Below, piece by piece: positions 44,055-53,040 of a stretch of 64,000 nucleotides of DNA (position 1 is its first letter; each line of letters begins with the position of its first letter). The DNA is from Verrucomicrobium spinosum DSM 4136 = JCM 18804 (GTDB lineage: Bacteria > Verrucomicrobiota > Verrucomicrobiia > Verrucomicrobiales > Verrucomicrobiaceae), in assembly GCF_000172155.1 (NCBI RefSeq), contig NZ_ABIZ01000001.1, positions 4,683,105-4,747,104 on the forward strand, given 5' to 3'. A program made the position numbers and the translations under genes. The notes under the pieces were generated by a model. The model was not told the DNA's origin. It did no database searches and saw only the letters and a program-made list of their open reading frames with translations.

Positions 44055-45782
44055 TCAGAACCGAAGACGATGCAGAAGCTTAAAGACCCACAGTTTTCGG
44101 ACCGCACGCGTGCTTTCCTTCTCTTCTTTAAGCTGTTTCTTGGTCAACCGAAGCTTCTCCTTGGTCGCAGAGAGCCGCTTTTGCAGAGAGGTCTCCCGCT
44201 TCCGGTACACCGCCACATCTGATCTGAGCCTGCCGATTTCATCGCGCAACTCAGAAATGGCGAGAGAAATCTGTCCTGCAAGAAAGAGCTGGGATCTTCC
44301 CTCCGGTGAGTCAGCAATGCGTCTTACTTCACAGTTGGTCATGTGCGCCTGCATATTAATGTGCAGTTGGCGCCCCGCTGTGTGGGTCTGATCCAGCGAG
44401 TTCTGTCTGATGTGATAGTACGCCAAAGGTTCCGGCAGGAGCAAGATGTCTGTCAAAAGAATGCTTCGCAGATTGAAGTCCCAATCCTCTCCCACCGGCA
44501 GATCTTCCCTGTAGCCACCAAGCTCTGACCAAAGTGATTTCTCGAAAAGAAAACCGTGGATGACGATCTGGTTTCTGGCGATCTGCCGGGTGATGAGAAG
44601 TGATTCCACCTCTTCCCCGCTCTTTGCCCGATAGCTTTCCACCACCTCCCCGCTTTCAGTGATGGCTTCGTGGACCATAAGGTACTGACAGGCCGCAGCA
44701 CGAGGTACAGGGGAGACCTTGGTCTGTAGAACCGTGGCGAGCCTTTCCAAACAGGTGTGATGCCAGGTGTCATCGTCGTCCAAGGCGATGATCCAGTGCC
44801 CCGTGGCGGCTGCAATTCCCTGATTCAACATCCCCCCGAGGCTGCTTCCAGGTGCCGCTTGTATGATCTGAGCATGGAACCTGGAGGCAACCTTTGCATT
44901 TCGCAACAGGTCTGGCGCGTAGTCAAGAGCGTCTCCGTGAGCTACGATGACGAGCTCTACATTGGGGTAGCTCTGCTGGGCAATAGAGTCCAAAGCCCGC
45001 CGCATGAATTGCGGTCGGTTGTGGGTTCGCATGATGACGGAGATGCGGGGCAGTGTAGCCTCTGTAGTCGCCGAATCGCCAAGAGACACGTAGTGGCGGA
45101 CTTGCCCATGCATGTGGAGCCAACCTCTGAGGGCACCTGGGTTTCGACTGATGAACAGTTGCCGCCCATGGATCTCCCTCGATAGGACATTCTGTCTCTG
45201 GTAGGTTCCGTCCATGGGGGCGGCATTGTCGTGGTCGGGATGAACATGACGAAACACTAGATCCCGTGCGTCAACTACGACTCCATCCTGAAAGGCCCGA
45301 AAGCTGAACTCGTCATCCGAGTAGAGACCGAAGTAAACGGGAGCCAGGAAGAAACCCTGCTTCTCATAACGAGCCCGGGTGCAGATGGCCATGCAGAGCA
45401 AGTCGTCCCAACGATGTCCATCTGAGATCTTGAGCACTTTAGGCATGTCTAGATCACCCAGTCTAGCGAGAATGCTCTCATCCCAACCCTCAACAGGCAC
45501 CCAGTCGTCGGAGAGTTGAACCAGCACCTGACCCCGGGCGTTTGCGGCCGCCAAGTTCCACGCGGCGACACACCCTCCCTCCTTCACCTGAACGACATGA
45601 TGTGAATAACCACTTAGCGCCTTGCAGGAGTCCTCATCATCCGCGTCAAAGGCAAACAAATGCTCCACCTGGTCAGGATTGCTCGCAGCAGCAAGCCATT
45701 TCTGTCGGCATTGAAGAGCAAGTTCAGGACGGCTTCGCGTGGCATGCAGAAGTGATATGACGGGATGTAGAGGAGGTTCCAT
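44055..45782 (-). CDS. Double GT-A glycosyltransferase with C-terminal coiled coil
   Basis: 575 residues with two GT2-like domains. The first (about 5-230) begins HPVISLLHATRSRPELAL and has LSDDW in the place of the metal-binding motif. The second (about 255-465) begins RISVIMRTHNRPQFMRRALD and has IALDDDDTWHH plus LPVGEDWDFNLR, a typical family 2 acceptor-site ED motif. Residues 490-560 form a Lys/Glu-rich coiled coil (KRLSATKEKLRLTKKQLKEE), then a basic end (KLWVFKLLHRLRF). Two active sites in one chain suggest stepwise addition of two sugars. It is the first gene of the three-gene glycosyltransferase run. Confidence 0.87.
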   Translation of the reverse strand: MEPPLHPVISLLHATRSRPELALQCRQKWLAAASNPDQVEHLFAFDADDEDSCKALSGYSHHVVQVKEGGCVAAWNLAAANARGQVLVQLSDDWVPVEGWDESILARLGDLDMPKVLKISDGHRWDDLLCMAICTRARYEKQGFFLAPVYFGLYSDDEFSFRAFQDGVVVDARDLVFRHVHPDHDNAAPMDGTYQRQNVLSREIHGRQLFISRNPGALRGWLHMHGQVRHYVSLGDSATTEATLPRISVIMRTHNRPQFMRRALDSIAQQSYPNVELVIVAHGDALDYAPDLLRNAKVASRFHAQIIQAAPGSSLGGMLNQGIAAATGHWIIALDDDDTWHHTCLERLATVLQTKVSPVPRAAACQYLMVHEAITESGEVVESYRAKSGEEVESLLITRQIARNQIVIHGFLFEKSLWSELGGYREDLPVGEDWDFNLRSILLTDILLLPEPLAYYHIRQNSLDQTHTAGRQLHINMQAHMTNCEVRRIADSPEGRSQLFLAGQISLAISELRDEIGRLRSDVAVYRKRETSLQKRLSATKEKLRLTKKQLKEEKESTRAVRKLWVFKLLHRLRF

Positions 45783-46331
45783 GTGGAGTTGCAGGGAGAT
45801 GGGAAAGCGAACAGAGATCCTAACAGATCCTGGTATACCATTTACAGAATTATTCGTAGTGCATTTATTTCCATTCTAAGTTTTCAATTTTATAGTCGCT
45901 TATAGTTGAAGAAGCCTAAAGGGGCATCCGTGCAACACTTGGCTGCGTTCGCGAGAGCGTGGTCCGTCCATCGCCCCTGCTGTGCTCGACGTCCCGACAC
46001 GTCCTCCCGCATTCTGACGAACTCAGCCACGAGCTGCTCTCTCGCGCTGTCCCACAGTTTGCCGGGATGTCTCCCCCTCTCCATTTGGTCGCCCTGACGT
46101 TCCGGCAGGATGCCGTGAACAGCACGCAAGATAAGTGAACTCCCCGCTGCGCTGATGCAGGGTCGCAGCCTGTAGTCCGTCTGAGACGGCAACTCATTAC
46201 CGTAAACTTAAGTTTGAGCAAAACCGCTACCACGTCCCCATTTCCTATAACCCTATCCAACATCCACGGGCTCAATTCTGTATGTACCCTGTACAACTTC
46301 GACCCCAACACCTTGCACACTGACTACCGAC
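45783..46331. other. Gene-free stretch with a solo REP cluster
   Basis: No gene is supported. Near 45938 lies TTGGCTGCGTTCGCGAGAGC and near 46011 GCATTCTGACGAACTCAGCC, the right and left halves of the hairpin element in the 133-bp array, here once, about 50 bp apart and less perfect. Near 46091-46145 is a degraded copy of the palindrome segment at 23531-23590. The sequence next to the start of the 45782 gene (45840-45905) is unusually A/T-rich and may hold its promoter. Confidence 0.6.
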
Positions 46332-47522
46332 CTACCTCGCGACAATACCCGCCAGCACCTCGCCAAACGAAGCCTTCCACCGCGCGGGGCTGCATTCGGA
46401 AAGCAGCCACACCCTGCCCTCGGCCCCCATGTGGCAGCGCTCAGAGAGACTCATGGACTCCAAGATGAGCACATCGTCGGCCAAGCCCGCAGCATCGCCA
46501 GGCTCGTGTAAAAACCCGGTGAGACCAGCGACCACCGTTTCTGAAAGCCCCCCGGAGCGGGCAGCGAGCATGGGTTTGCCGTAATCATAAGCCTCATAGG
46601 TCACAAGGCCCAGCGGCTCCCACCAGACGGAGGGGGCGAGCATGGCCCGACAGCCGCTGATGGCCGCATGCTTGGCTTCGCCAGTGACCAGGCCAAGGTA
46701 CTTGATGTCTCGATGCCTGGCTGCCTCCACCTTGACCCGTTCCGCAAGAGGGCCCTCGCCACCGATGTGCAAGGCAGGGGTAGCGGGGCCAAGCCGGGCC
46801 CGCAGATGTCGCCAGGCCTCCAGCAGCACCTCGACACCCTTCACATCCACCAGCCGGCCCAGGAAGAGGTAGTAACCCCGGTCATCCGGTGGCGGCGGAT
46901 TCTTCATCGCGTCCCACGAATGCCGCAGGGCGAACAGCCGGTCTGCCCCCACCCCGGTACCGATGGCCAGCTTGTCCCGGAGAAATTCTGAGATGCAGAC
47001 CCAGGCACGCACATTCTCCAGCCAGCCGGAGGCATGCAAACGGCGCAGCACACGGGCCATCACGGCAGACTTCAGGCGCGATCCTTGCCAAGCCCCGGTC
47101 TGGACCTCGCGGCGATAGTCACCGCCCAGCGCCTCCTCCAGGAACTGCCCGTTCGAGTAGAGCGTGCCCCCTACGGAGAAGGGGCGGAAGTTGTGCACAT
47201 AATGAATCACTGGCACGCGGCGTCGCGCCGCGGCGTGGTACAGAGAAGGTGAGCCGACTGGGAAGACGTTGTGAAACAGGGCAACCTCCGGGCGGAAGGT
47301 TTGGATCATCTCCTCGAACTTCCTGCGGCTGCCGTGATTGTAGAAGGTCCTGATCAACTGCCCGGGAATGGCGAGGGCAGAAGCGCGGGCCCAGTCACGA
47401 CTCTCAAAGAAACAACGAGCCACCACATGCTCCTCCCCCAGATGCTGGTAGATCCGGTCCACTGACTTCTCCTCGCCACCCATGTGGACGTATCTGTTGA
47501 ACACCTGAAGAATTCTCACCAT
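46332..47522 (-). CDS. Family 4 glycosyltransferase (GT-B)
   Basis: 396 residues. The N-terminal half is MVRILQVFNRYVHMGGEEK and ALFHNVFPVGSPSLYHAA; the C-terminal half is the nucleotide-sugar domain with LFLGRLVDVKGVEVLLEAW, LHIGGEGPLAERVK and the EX7E motif EPLGLVTYE. GT4 enzymes are retaining transferases of glycan and lipopolysaccharide assembly. Start 47522 is preferred to the longer frame because MVRILQVF is the usual GT4 start and GAGAGG stands about 8 bp before it, a rare clear ribosome binding site. It lies 67 bp after the asparagine synthase gene on the same strand. Confidence 0.92.
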   Translation of the reverse strand: MVRILQVFNRYVHMGGEEKSVDRIYQHLGEEHVVARCFFESRDWARASALAIPGQLIRTFYNHGSRRKFEEMIQTFRPEVALFHNVFPVGSPSLYHAAARRRVPVIHYVHNFRPFSVGGTLYSNGQFLEEALGGDYRREVQTGAWQGSRLKSAVMARVLRRLHASGWLENVRAWVCISEFLRDKLAIGTGVGADRLFALRHSWDAMKNPPPPDDRGYYLFLGRLVDVKGVEVLLEAWRHLRARLGPATPALHIGGEGPLAERVKVEAARHRDIKYLGLVTGEAKHAAISGCRAMLAPSVWWEPLGLVTYEAYDYGKPMLAARSGGLSETVVAGLTGFLHEPGDAAGLADDVLILESMSLSERCHMGAEGRVWLLSECSPARWKASFGEVLAGIVAR

Positions 47523-47589
47523 GTTTTCGCCTCTCGTAATCTTCCCTCGACCGTTCTGAGTTGCCTTGCTGCAGGGAGTCCGCCGCCGC

Positions 47590-49542
47590 TTATTCCTGAA
47601 ACCTCTCCGTCTGCCGGGCCGCCCAGGACTCCAGCACAAACATGAGCCACACGGACTGGCTCAGTCGCCAGGCCCGCTTGTCCGAGACATCCGTGCGGTA
47701 GTACGCCTCCAGATGCTTCCGCACCACTTTGGGGTTCATCAGCCCTCGTTCGCGACACTTGTGACTGTGCAGCGTGTCGCTGATGCGCTCCTTCCACGCC
47801 TCATCCCGCATCCACTTCATGAGTGGCAGGGTGAAGGTCTTCTTGCGCGTGTCTTGGGCGATCCACTCCGGCAGGATGTCACGAAACGCCGCCCTGAGGT
47901 TCCGCTTCCCACCGCGCAAGTTGAGCTTGCTGGAGGGGAGGATGCGCCCAGCCAGGGTGAATACCTCCGGGTCCACCAGCGGCACCCGTAGCTCCAGGGA
48001 GTGGGCCATGCTGGTCACATCATTGTCCCGCAACAGGGTATTGGGCAGATAGGTCTCCGTCTCCAACAGGAGCAACTGGTGCAGCCAGGAATCCGGTGCC
48101 CGCTGATCCAGATCCGCCACCAGCACATCGCGAATCTCATTGCCCAGGGCCAGATGCTCCACCACGCGGGTGCGACTGCCCAGCAGGCGGGCGGTTTCTT
48201 TGGAAGAAAAGATGCCGCGCGCATGAGCATGCATTTCAGGCAGGCTGCGTCCGGCGGCGCCACTGGCATAGTAGAGGGCCTTCCATGCCTTGTGCCCCTG
48301 CGCTCCTGCCGGGAGCAATCCATTCAAGGCTCCCGCCAACGGGGCGGAGAGCAGTCGCAGCGGCGTGCGCCCCACAGGCAGCAGCCGGGCCAGATGCAAC
48401 AAACGGTGATAGTTGTACCCGCCAAACCACTCGTCCGCGCCCAGGCCGCTCAGGGTCACCTTCACATGTTTGGCCGCCACCTGGGAGACCAGCCAGGTGT
48501 TCAGCGCATCCCCTGTGGGTTGGTCCAGGCTGGAGAGATAGTCATCCAGCTTGGCAAACAATGAGGCTGAGGTCAGACGCTCGCGGAAAAACCGGCAGCC
48601 GTAGAACTCCGCCGTCTTCTCTGCGGCATCGCTCTCATCCGGCACACCCGCATTTTCCTCGTACCCGATGGAGAAGGCCTGGATGTCGGTAAGCCCGTGC
48701 TGCCTCATCAGCGCGACCATGAGGGTCGAGTCCAGCCCACCACTCAGGAACACGCCCACCGGCACATCGCTCACCAGATGCGCCTTTACGCTCTGGCTCA
48801 CCACCTCCCGCGTGAGATCCAGCGCCGCCTTGCCACCCACGCGCTCAGACTTGCCCGGCCATTCGGGCACAAAATAGCGCTCCACCTGCAGATCGCCCGC
48901 ACTCCAGCGCAGGAGGTGCCCGGGGGGCAGGCACTTCACGCCGTCATAGATGGTGTGAGGGGCCTGCACCGCTCCCCAGCGGAAGTACTCCGCCAGTCCC
49001 GCCCGAGAGATCGCGGTGTCTGGCCCCATCATCTTGCGCAGCGCCTTGATCTCAGAGCCGACCATCAATGAACCATCCGGAAAGAGCCGGTAGTAGAGCG
49101 GCTTGATGCCAAAGGGATCCCGTGCTGCGAGCAGGGTGCCAGACTCTTCATTCCACCAGGCGAAGGCAAACATGCCCCGCAACCGGCGCAACACCTGCTC
49201 CGGCTCTGAGGCACGCTCAAGCATCCGCCCCAGCACCTCCGTGTCCCCGGTGGAGTGGAAGGTCGCGCCCGCCAGGGTTTCACGGAGTTCGCGGAAATTA
49301 TAGATCTCGCCATTGAAAGTCAGCGTACAGCGATCCCCGGCAAACCGCATGGGCTGCCTCCCCGCCGGGCTGAGGTCCTGGATCGCGAGCCGCCGGAATC
49401 CCATGTACCACCCCGGACCACCCGCTTCTGAGCCGTCATCCGGCCCTCGGTGGGTGATGAGATTCAACGCCTGGGACAGCCGCTGCCGTCGCCCGTCGTC
49501 CAAACCTCCTCCGTTCTGGAACCAGCCGATGAATCCGCACAT
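47590..49542 (-). CDS. asnB: Glutamine-hydrolysing asparagine synthase
   Basis: 650 residues. The class II glutaminase starts MCGFIGWF with Cys2 as nucleophile, and ITHRGPDDG is the glutamine-binding part. The synthetase half has the ATP pyrophosphatase loop VGVFLSGGLDSTLMV and SIGYEEN. It makes asparagine, or an amidated sugar, from aspartate or a carboxyl substrate. AsnB homologues are frequent in exopolysaccharide clusters, and with the GT4 gene right after it that role fits as well as plain asparagine supply. GGAG stands 9 bp before the start. It diverges from the secreted metallopeptidase-like gene. Confidence 0.92.
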   Translation of the reverse strand: MCGFIGWFQNGGGLDDGRRQRLSQALNLITHRGPDDGSEAGGPGWYMGFRRLAIQDLSPAGRQPMRFAGDRCTLTFNGEIYNFRELRETLAGATFHSTGDTEVLGRMLERASEPEQVLRRLRGMFAFAWWNEESGTLLAARDPFGIKPLYYRLFPDGSLMVGSEIKALRKMMGPDTAISRAGLAEYFRWGAVQAPHTIYDGVKCLPPGHLLRWSAGDLQVERYFVPEWPGKSERVGGKAALDLTREVVSQSVKAHLVSDVPVGVFLSGGLDSTLMVALMRQHGLTDIQAFSIGYEENAGVPDESDAAEKTAEFYGCRFFRERLTSASLFAKLDDYLSSLDQPTGDALNTWLVSQVAAKHVKVTLSGLGADEWFGGYNYHRLLHLARLLPVGRTPLRLLSAPLAGALNGLLPAGAQGHKAWKALYYASGAAGRSLPEMHAHARGIFSSKETARLLGSRTRVVEHLALGNEIRDVLVADLDQRAPDSWLHQLLLLETETYLPNTLLRDNDVTSMAHSLELRVPLVDPEVFTLAGRILPSSKLNLRGGKRNLRAAFRDILPEWIAQDTRKKTFTLPLMKWMRDEAWKERISDTLHSHKCRERGLMNPKVVRKHLEAYYRTDVSDKRAWRLSQSVWLMFVLESWAARQTERFQE

Positions 49543-49689
49543 GATGTTTCTCCGTCAAGACAGCAGAAATGAAGCCGTAATTGATCCTGACTGCCAGCCC
49601 TATTTGTCCCGGTGTCCGATTCCCCTGCTCACGAGAGTCTTGACGCCCCGGACCCGTCTGGGATAATTCGACAGCCTATTAATTCTTCC

Positions 49690-51084
49690 ATGCGCTTCTC
49701 CGTCTTTTTTGCCACCGCTGCATTGGCCTGCGCTCCGTTTGCCCTCTCCCTTGGGCAGGCTCCTGCGGCAGGAGATCTCCGCCAATGGACAGATGTCCAA
49801 GGCCGGGTCATGCAGGCCAGGCTGGCCGGTGTGGAGGGCGACCAAGTCGTGTTTATGCTCGCCTCCGGCCAGTCTGTGAAATTTGCCCTGAGCCGCCTCT
49901 CCAATGCGGACCAGGCCTTTATCAAGCAGAACGGCACCCCGGCACCTGGCGGCCCGGCACCTGGGGCAGGCGTAACGCCCCCCACCGGCACTCGCACTCC
50001 TATCGAGAAACGTGCCTGGCCCGACGTCGTGGAAGTTTCCACCCGCGCCATCGAGATCACAGTGGTGGACGAGGTCCCGGCCGAGAAGCGCTGCATCTAC
50101 CGCTCCGAGGCCTTTGAGTTCACCTCCGAGGACAAGCTCGCCTGCAGCGTGATGAAGGAGATTGCCCGCACCTTCGAGGCCACACGTGCCCTCGTGGAGG
50201 CCCTTCCCTGGGGCATCGAGCCCCGTCCCCCGGCAGATCTGGGTCGCTACCAGGCCAAGTTCTTCGCCACCCGGGCGAGCTACGTGGCCAGCGGAGCCCC
50301 GGAAAACTCCGGTGGGGTGTACTTCGGCAGTGACCGCACCTTCCGCGTCCCCTTCCAGAGCCTGGGCCTGGATCTGCGGGGAAAGACCTGGTTCAAGGAC
50401 GACAACTACCGCAACGACACGATCGTCCACGAGATCACGCACCAGCTCATGCATGACTATCTGGGCTTCCTGCCCACGTGGATCATTGAAGGCACCGCCG
50501 AGTACACGGAGTCCATCCCCTACAACGCTGGCCGCTTCCAGGCTGGGCGTCACGAATCTGGCCTGAAGGAGTACATCAAGGAACGCGCCGAGCGGGAGAA
50601 CATGACCCTGGCCGACTTCCGTGGTTGGGAGGAGCACATGCGCATGACCCGCGACAAGTGGGATGAGATCGCTGAGAACCCTTCGGGCCAGCACCGCGCC
50701 ATGCGCCAGCTCTACTTTCAGTCCTATGTGTTGGTGTACTACTTCTGCCACCTGGATGGCGATGGCAAAGGCACCCGCTTCATGAAATACCTGGACGCCA
50801 TGGCAGAAGAACGCGCCAAAGGGGCCGAGTACGACAAGAAACTTGCGGAATATCGCAAGGCCATGGAGGAATTCTTCAAGCTCCCCGGCGTGAAACAACT
50901 GGGCGGCGGACGCTTCAGCTACCCCCGCGAGCTCACTCCTCCTCCGCGCCCCGAGCGCCCTGAGCGGGTGAACTCCCGCCAGTTCGGCCTGGACAAGCTG
51001 GACATCCTCTTCGACGGCCGCAGCTCTGAAGTGCTGCTGAATGACGTTAAGAACGGGTTCAAGAAGATCGGGATCAAGATCTAG
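49690..51084 (+). CDS. Secreted SLA1-domain protein with gluzincin-like metallopeptidase domain
   Basis: 464 residues from MRFSVFF, chosen because it opens a signal peptide (1-24). Residues 28-85 are an SHD1-type domain (QWTDVQGRVMQARLAGVEGD, SVKFALSRLSNADQAFIKQ), common in secreted Planctomycete/Verrucomicrobia proteins. From about 125 comes a domain with TIVHEITHQLMHD (HExxH, H about 248) and IIEGTAEYTES, where the Glu is placed as the third zinc ligand of gluzincins, as in DUF1570-like peptidases. A Lys/Glu-rich helix near residue 375 and a Pro/Arg-rich stretch precede the end. Probably an extracytoplasmic protease; the substrate is unknown. Its stop is followed by CAGAC micro-repeats. Confidence 0.82.
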   Translation: MRFSVFFATAALACAPFALSLGQAPAAGDLRQWTDVQGRVMQARLAGVEGDQVVFMLASGQSVKFALSRLSNADQAFIKQNGTPAPGGPAPGAGVTPPTGTRTPIEKRAWPDVVEVSTRAIEITVVDEVPAEKRCIYRSEAFEFTSEDKLACSVMKEIARTFEATRALVEALPWGIEPRPPADLGRYQAKFFATRASYVASGAPENSGGVYFGSDRTFRVPFQSLGLDLRGKTWFKDDNYRNDTIVHEITHQLMHDYLGFLPTWIIEGTAEYTESIPYNAGRFQAGRHESGLKEYIKERAERENMTLADFRGWEEHMRMTRDKWDEIAENPSGQHRAMRQLYFQSYVLVYYFCHLDGDGKGTRFMKYLDAMAEERAKGAEYDKKLAEYRKAMEEFFKLPGVKQLGGGRFSYPRELTPPPRPERPERVNSRQFGLDKLDILFDGRSSEVLLNDVKNGFKKIGIKI

Positions 51085-51610
51085 CAAAGACCCAGACTGC
51101 CAGACGCCAGACATCAGACGTGAGCTCTCGCCAAGCAGCCCACAAACATCGAAGCGGTCAGTAAAAAGGAGGGAGGGACATTCTTGTCCCGGCCCCTACC
51201 CACGGCATCCAACGCCAGGCTAATGCCCAGCACTACTTTCAGCTGCCGCCTACGGCGTAGTCCGGCTGTGCCAACCGGCCTTGGGAGCGGAGGGATACCG
51301 CGCGTCGTCCCCTTGAACCCGATGACCGTCTGCCACCTCAGGCGTTGCGCGTGCGCAGCTCCTTGATCACCCTCCCCACACCCCACCTTCAAACATCTTG
51401 GGCTGTAGGGCGGCCGCTTCGGTTGCCACCTCAGCGGCCACTCGTGGCAAGCGGGGCGCTCGCCCTACAGTTGACGTCAGGGGCGGCAACACACCAAAAA
51501 GCACGCAACATCTCTCCCTGCGCTCACCCAACCGACTGAGGACAGCCGGACCGCTCCCGCTTGGACCTCCCACCTCATGTCTTCTGTCTTTCGTCTTCCA
51601 GTCTTCTATC
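51085..51610. repeat. Gene-free region with a copy of the 306-bp REP repeat
   Basis: Between about 51231 and 51555 lies a copy of the unit found twice in tandem at 62.5-63.2 kb. It starts with the GTAG-headed palindrome ending in CTAC at 51233-51236. It holds GTAGTCCGGCTG-TGCC-AACCGG, GTAGGGCGGCCGC, and CTCGCCCTAC, which is GTAGGGCGAG on the other strand. A perfect hairpin GGGACA-TTCT-TGTCCC lies near 51177. At 51578-51610, next to the marC stop, is the GAAGAC-type micro-repeat. No gene was found. Confidence 0.8.
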
Positions 51611-52204
51611 TCACTTCATAAACTCCTTCACACCCCGAAGAAACATCTCCACGGCGATCGCGGTCAGCAGCAGCCCCATGAGGCGCTCCATGGCGGCCAG
51701 TCCGCGCTCGCCGACGAGACGAATGATCCGCTCCCCCAGAAGCAGCACGATACAGGTCACGCCCATGGCGATGGAGATCGCCCCGACCGCGCCCAAGGTG
51801 GAAATGCCCTCCCGGGTGGTGAACAAGATCACCGTGGCCAGCGCAGACGGCCCGGCCAGCATGGGTATGGCCATCGGCACGATGAACGGCTCACCCTGGG
51901 GCAACCCGCCAAACACTTTCTCCGTGGACTCGAACACCATGCGCAGCGCAATCATGAACAAGATGATGCTGCCGGCGATCCCCAGCGAGCTTTGCGAAAG
52001 CCCCACAAGTTTCAGGAAACCACCTCCAAACGCCAGGAAAAGGAAGAGTACGACCAGCGCGATCCCGCACTCTCGCAGAATGACCCGCTTCCTCCGCGCC
52101 GGCTCCACCTGACGCAACAGCGAGCTGAAGACCGGCACGTTCCCCAGTGGATCCAGCACGATAAGCAGGAGCACGAGGGCACTGATCCAGTCGGTAGGGC
52201 GCAT
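51611..52204 (-). CDS. MarC-family integral membrane protein
   Basis: 197 residues, about six membrane helices. Family motifs are clear: DPLGNVPVFSSLL near the N terminus, IVPMAIPMLAGPSALATVI in the middle, and the late GLAAMERLMGLLLTAIAVEMF with FLRGVKEF. MarC/YhgN proteins were once linked to multiple drug resistance, but their function is unknown. The gene is single. The coding-strand sequence after its stop is AGAAGACTGGAAGACGAAAG, a micro-repeat also present after the L,D-transpeptidase at 63318. Confidence 0.92.
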   Translation of the reverse strand: MRPTDWISALVLLLIVLDPLGNVPVFSSLLRQVEPARRKRVILRECGIALVVLFLFLAFGGGFLKLVGLSQSSLGIAGSIILFMIALRMVFESTEKVFGGLPQGEPFIVPMAIPMLAGPSALATVILFTTREGISTLGAVGAISIAMGVTCIVLLLGERIIRLVGERGLAAMERLMGLLLTAIAVEMFLRGVKEFMK

Positions 52205-52340
52205 GCCCCATCATCCGACCCCACCCGGTGCCGTCAAGAGCAAGCGATTCGCAACCGACGCAGCCCCCACCCAAGTGACGCGGAGACCTGACCACTGATC
52301 CACCGGTTTACAGAATCACTGAATTACCGTTTTACCGATC

Positions 52341-53000
52341 TCAAGGGCTGAGCCGCGTCCACTTCCAGCCCGCCCCCTCCGCCAACCGGTCATACTGCAC
52401 CCGGTCGTGCAACCGGCTGGGGCGGCCCTGCCAGAACTCCACCTCGTGAGGATCCAGAACGTACCCACCCCAAAAGGGAGGCAGCGGCACCTGCCCCTCG
52501 GGATATTGCGCCTTAAGCGTCCGCTCGCGCTCCTCCAGCCACTCGCGATTTGGGATGGGGCTGCTCTGCTCAGACACCCAGGCTCCGATCTGGCTGCCAT
52601 AGGGGCGGCTCTTGAAATAGACTTCCGATTCCTCCCGCCCCAGCAACTTGACGGCACCCCTCACGCAGACCTGGCGCTCCCGCTCCTTCCAGAAGAAGAC
52701 GAGGGAAGCCTTGGGGGTGCCGGTGAGCTCCTGCCCCTTGCGGCTCCGGTAGTTTGTGAAGAAGGAAAACCCCCGCTCATCCAGCCCCTTGAGCAGGACG
52801 GTACGGGCGGAGGGCTGGCCGTCCGCAGACACCGTCGCCAGCGTCATGGCATTCGCCTCTGTCACCCCGGCCGCCAGGGCGTCGTCCAGCCACAACCGAA
52901 ACAGGGTGAACGGGTCCCCAGGCAGCGTGGCCTCGTCCAATGCACCTTTTTCGTAGCTAAGTCGGAGGTCGGCGAGATTCGGTTTGCCAGCGGGAGTCAT
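52341..53000 (-). CDS. pdxH: Pyridoxamine 5'-phosphate oxidase
   Basis: 219 residues, the usual length. An FMN enzyme that oxidises pyridoxine or pyridoxamine phosphate to pyridoxal phosphate. FMN-binding blocks are ARTVLLKGLDERGFSFFTNY and SRKGQELTGTPKASLVFFW with QVCVRGAVKLL. The C terminus has PPFWGGYVLDPHEVEFWQG and the substrate motif RPSRLHDR, both diagnostic. It diverges from hpt with only 40 bp between the starts, so their promoters must overlap. Confidence 0.95.
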   Translation of the reverse strand: MTPAGKPNLADLRLSYEKGALDEATLPGDPFTLFRLWLDDALAAGVTEANAMTLATVSADGQPSARTVLLKGLDERGFSFFTNYRSRKGQELTGTPKASLVFFWKERERQVCVRGAVKLLGREESEVYFKSRPYGSQIGAWVSEQSSPIPNREWLEERERTLKAQYPEGQVPLPPFWGGYVLDPHEVEFWQGRPSRLHDRVQYDRLAEGAGWKWTRLSP

Positions 53001-53040
53001 TTGCAGGAAGTAGGGAGTTCAGTGGTTTTTCTGATACAAC

